From CAKZNE01 sp040222435 (GTDB lineage: Bacteria > Bacteroidota > Bacteroidia > Flavobacteriales > Schleiferiaceae), in the NCBI GenBank assembly GCA_965212245.1, contig OZ243107.1:3720001-3784000 (forward strand): a stretch of DNA of 64,000 nt, given 5' to 3'. Shown in pieces: positions 63,401-64,000 of the stretch; within the stretch, counting starts at the first letter, position 1, and every line of letters starts with the position of its first letter. Made by a program: the position numbers and the translations under genes. Below the pieces are notes generated by a model. That model was not told where the DNA came from. It worked only from the letters and a program-made list of their open reading frames with translations, and ran no database searches.

Positions 63401-64000
63401 TCACTCCTGTTTGAGGATTTTATCTCTTTTTTTACGCAGCTCAAAATTCTGTCCCAGGTAAACTTTCCGTACCTGCTCATCATTCGCCAGTTCTTCCGCA
63501 GAACCGGATTTCAGGATCTTTCCTTCAAACATAAGGTATGTACGATCTGTAATGGCCAGAGTTTCCTGTACGTTGTGATCCGTAATAAGAATGCCGATGT
63601 TCTTTTCTTTTAATGAGGCTACAATACTTTGAATATCCTCTACCGCAATCGGATCAACCCCGGCAAAAGGTTCATCCAGTAAAATAAATTTAGGATCTAC
63701 AGCCAGCGCACGGGCAATCTCAGTACGTCTGCGCTCCCCTCCTGAAAGGAGATCGCCCCGGCTTTTGCGGATGTGTTGTAAGCCAAACTCATCCAACAGG
63801 CTTTCCAGTTTGTCTTTCTGTTCGGTCTTTGAAATACCTGTCATTTCCAAAACTCCCATAATATTTTGCTCCACACTCAGTTTTCGGAATACTGAGGCCT
63901 CCTGCGCCAGATACCCGATTCCCTTTTGGGCGCGTTTATACATGGGGTTTCTGGTAATCTCCTTATCGTCCAGATATACATGACCTTCATTGGGTTTGAT
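63401..64000 (-). CDS. lptB: LPS export ABC transporter ATP-binding protein, 5' end outside the window
   Basis: LptB powers lipopolysaccharide extraction through LptFG. The frame is open through base 64000, where it reads IKPNEGHVYLDDKEITRNPM, so the first 40 or so residues with Walker A are cut off. The visible part has the Q-loop GIGYLAQEASVFRKL, the signature LLSGGERRRTEIARAL, Walker B KFILLDEPFAGVDPIAVE and the H-loop GILITDHNVQETLAITDR. The signature reads LSGGERR as in LptB. It is convergent with the Sua5-type gene. Confidence 0.93.
   Translation of the reverse strand: MKPNEGHVYLDDKEITRNPMYKRAQKGIGYLAQEASVFRKLSVEQNIMGVLEMTGISKTEQKDKLESLLDEFGLQHIRKSRGDLLSGGERRRTEIARALAVDPKFILLDEPFAGVDPIAVEDIQSIVASLKEKNIGILITDHNVQETLAITDRTYLMFEGKILKSGSAEELANDEQVRKVYLGQNFELRKKRDKILKQE

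Noticed and set aside
1..64000. CRISPR array, tRNA, rRNA or insertion-sequence transposase
   Set aside because: I saw no regular repeat-spacer pattern, no tRNA cloverleaf with CCA end, no rRNA sequence and no transposase motif anywhere in the window.

Overview
The window is a chromosomal segment of a Bacteroidota bacterium, most likely from the Flavobacteriales. The evidence is: type IX secretion C-terminal sorting domains on three proteins; a DUF5103 type IX secretion plug protein; a GWxTD-domain lipoprotein; a bacillithiol-type YtxJ protein; a six-subunit Na+-NQR; GAPDH with an N-terminal extension; TAnnTTTG-type promoter elements; and almost no Shine-Dalgarno sequences. Nothing was searched or computed. 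Calls rest on reading motifs, and family names not backed by a visible motif are marked as inference.

From 1 to about 37.8 kb the content is mostly housekeeping. It runs: the end of a secreted T9SS protein; clpB; a minus-strand operon dapF - GNAT - seven-heme cytochrome - mltG; an HtrA protease; GAPDH; a response regulator with gcvT; an operon Usp - SulP - miaE; a pirin; a lipoprotein arylsulfotransferase; a secreted 1061-residue beta-propeller-type protein; and an operon of a 41-residue lipoprotein - ytxJ - an unknown protein - lipA. Next come ung - BamA/TamA-like protein, GWxTD - rlmB-type methyltransferase - M1 aminopeptidase, valS, a DUF1573 protein, and an aminotransferase - murB - small four-cysteine membrane protein. 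Several converging gene pairs share bidirectional hairpin terminators, and many operon junctions overlap by 1 to 8 bases.

From 38 to 53.8 kb lies an accessory region. It contains a 2124-residue beta-rich repeat protein cotranscribed with a nuclease-fold (EEP) protein. An 867-base AT-rich gap separates these from a divergent cassette of a phage-tail-collar protein, a Ser/Thr-rich 541-residue protein and a basic 272-residue protein. Then come a truncated GspF remnant, a gene whose signal peptide and body are out of frame across a G9 tract, apbE, and a complete but solitary contractile-tail sheath gene. The sheath gene sits on the opposite strand between nqrF and apbE, the flavin transferase that would be expected to serve NqrB and NqrC.

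From 53.9 to 64 kb are the minus-strand nqrABCDEF operon, a plus-strand group (T9SS plug protein, DUF3667 membrane protein, threonylcarbamoyl-AMP synthase) and the partial lptB at the right edge. The best candidates for something undescribed are the orphan sheath with its collar, serine-rich and nuclease neighbours, the giant repeat protein, the G9-tract gene, and a possible small RNA before miaE.
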